Positions 63,425-64,000 of a stretch of 64,000 nucleotides of DNA are shown here, in pieces (position 1 is the first letter of the stretch; each line of letters begins with the position of its first letter). The notes under the pieces are model-generated. The model was not told the DNA's origin. It was given only the letters and a program-made list of their open reading frames with translations, and made no database searches. This DNA comes from Nostoc sp. TCL240-02 (lineage in GTDB: Bacteria; Cyanobacteriota; Cyanobacteriia; Cyanobacteriales; Nostocaceae), in NCBI RefSeq assembly GCF_013343235.1, contig NZ_CP040094.1, forward strand, positions 2,604,501 to 2,668,500. The letters run 5' to 3'. Position numbers and translations under genes: made by a program.

Positions 63425-63444
63425 TTAGGTATGTGACTACCTAA
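63425..63444 (-). promoter_or_regulatory. 5' leader hairpin of precursor 4
   Basis: TTAGGTA/TACCTAA stem with a 6-base loop. On the minus strand TTTCGTAAGTGAGG and then the ATG follow. Confidence 0.6.
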
Positions 63445-63932
63445 GACCCAACTATAGGCATTGTTTGTCATGATTTCATAAACCTGAAGACATAAAACCA
63501 AATTGTATTTTTGTTTCTTAAGATAGATATAAAATCTTTAATTTTTTTTAGATATACCAATGCCATAGAGCAAGAATGGTCAATATTCGCTATTTTCAAA
63601 CTGATTTCAAGTATTTGAACCTGTATTTATAAACTTGGCATATCTAAAACCACTACTTTGACATCATGAGTTGGAGATCATTAATAAGTTTTGCTTAAGT
63701 CTTTGCAACTAATACATAAGAAGTTGCGACAAATAGACAACCTGTCGTAACGAATGGATAATATCAGGTCTTTCAAATCTAACAAATAAGCTCAGTAAAT
63801 TCTAGAGCAGTAAAGCAAGAAAGAACGCCGCAATGGTTAAAACGTCGTTAACCGCTCAAAACTATTGACAAATCCCTCAAAAACTTGGGTATTGTTTTAA
63901 ACTCTAAGTTACTATAGTTAACTTTAAAAACT
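63445..63932. other. Divergent upstream region at right edge
   Basis: An AT-rich spacer between precursor 4 and the partial gene at 63933. TAGGCATTGTTTGT near 63455 also occurs near 56431 in the inverted repeat. No gene is supported. Confidence 0.45.
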
Positions 63933-64000
63933 ATGCTGACCCAAGATAAAAAACAACACAACTGGAAACCTATTATCAAAGCATTCGAGGTTGTCCTTGG
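63933..64000 (+). CDS. Start of an unidentified gene (cut by window end)
   Basis: An open frame from ATG reads MLTQDKKQHNWKPIIKAFEV and onward to the edge. The composition looks like a real protein start and no stop occurs, but only 22 codons are visible and no strong SD is seen. The function cannot be assigned. Confidence 0.4.
   Translation, partial: MLTQDKKQHNWKPIIKAFEVVL

Overview
The window looks like chromosomal DNA of a filamentous, probably heterocyst-forming and hormogonium-forming cyanobacterium of the Nostoc/Anabaena group. The evidence is the frequent HIP1 octamer GCGATCGC, heptanucleotide tandem repeats (STRR) between genes, the photosystem II gene psbX beside ycf66, a cyAbrB regulator, CHAT, KGK and DUF1815 proteins, and a complete set of genes matching the hormogonium motility locus hmpA-F. 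There is no rRNA and no CRISPR array. One tRNA is present, tRNA-Leu(GAG). All functional calls come from reading motifs and from memory of the families; no database search was run.

Layout. 1-2.4 kb: 3' part of clpC and its terminator. 2.7-12.7 kb: a small secreted protein, then a group of multi-membrane-span GT-C type glycosyltransferase-like proteins (a frameshifted DUF2079 gene, an ArnT/PMT-like enzyme, two PIG-V-like paralogues, one ALG/GT87-like protein) with a double-length EamA transporter among them. 13-20 kb: dxr, a repeat-rich stretch with a decayed Rpn-type nuclease gene and a MITE-like element, a small membrane protein, a hot-dog thioesterase, a TPR-CHAT protein and a DUF1815 protein.

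20-33.4 kb: the hmp chemotaxis-like locus. On the minus strand it reads hmpA (PATAN-REC), hmpB (CheY), hmpC (CheW), hmpD (MCP) and hmpE (CheA-REC hybrid), with hmpF (coiled coil) divergent on the plus strand. In relatives this system controls type IV pilus driven gliding of hormogonia. This hmpE carries a long acidic linker with four near-identical 50-residue repeats and two in-frame dispersed-repeat insertions.

33.4-55.8 kb: mostly housekeeping genes (tilS, ccsA, a DUF3352 protein, a chorismate-lyase-like gene, tRNA-Leu, accC, a YggT protein, psbX, ycf66, two TolB-like lipoproteins, sdhB, cyabrB, a CPBP protease, a geranylgeranyl-reductase-family gene, frr, pyrH, a thioredoxin-like gene, an alpha/beta hydrolase), with three Uma2 and two KGK proteins. 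Several intergenic spaces here consist almost wholly of heptamer repeats, and one array supplies the end of sdhB.

56-64 kb: a peptide-export (bacteriocin-type) island. Four small precursor genes (one only 49 codons) share a 25-residue double-glycine leader and a common 5' leader made of a hairpin followed by a GTGAGG ribosome site. They lie beside an operon of an HlyD adaptor, a C39-peptidase ABC exporter and a fifth small gene. No post-translational modification enzyme is visible. This island, with its repeated structured elements, is the best candidate for something not well described. The start of an unidentified plus-strand gene is cut by the right edge.
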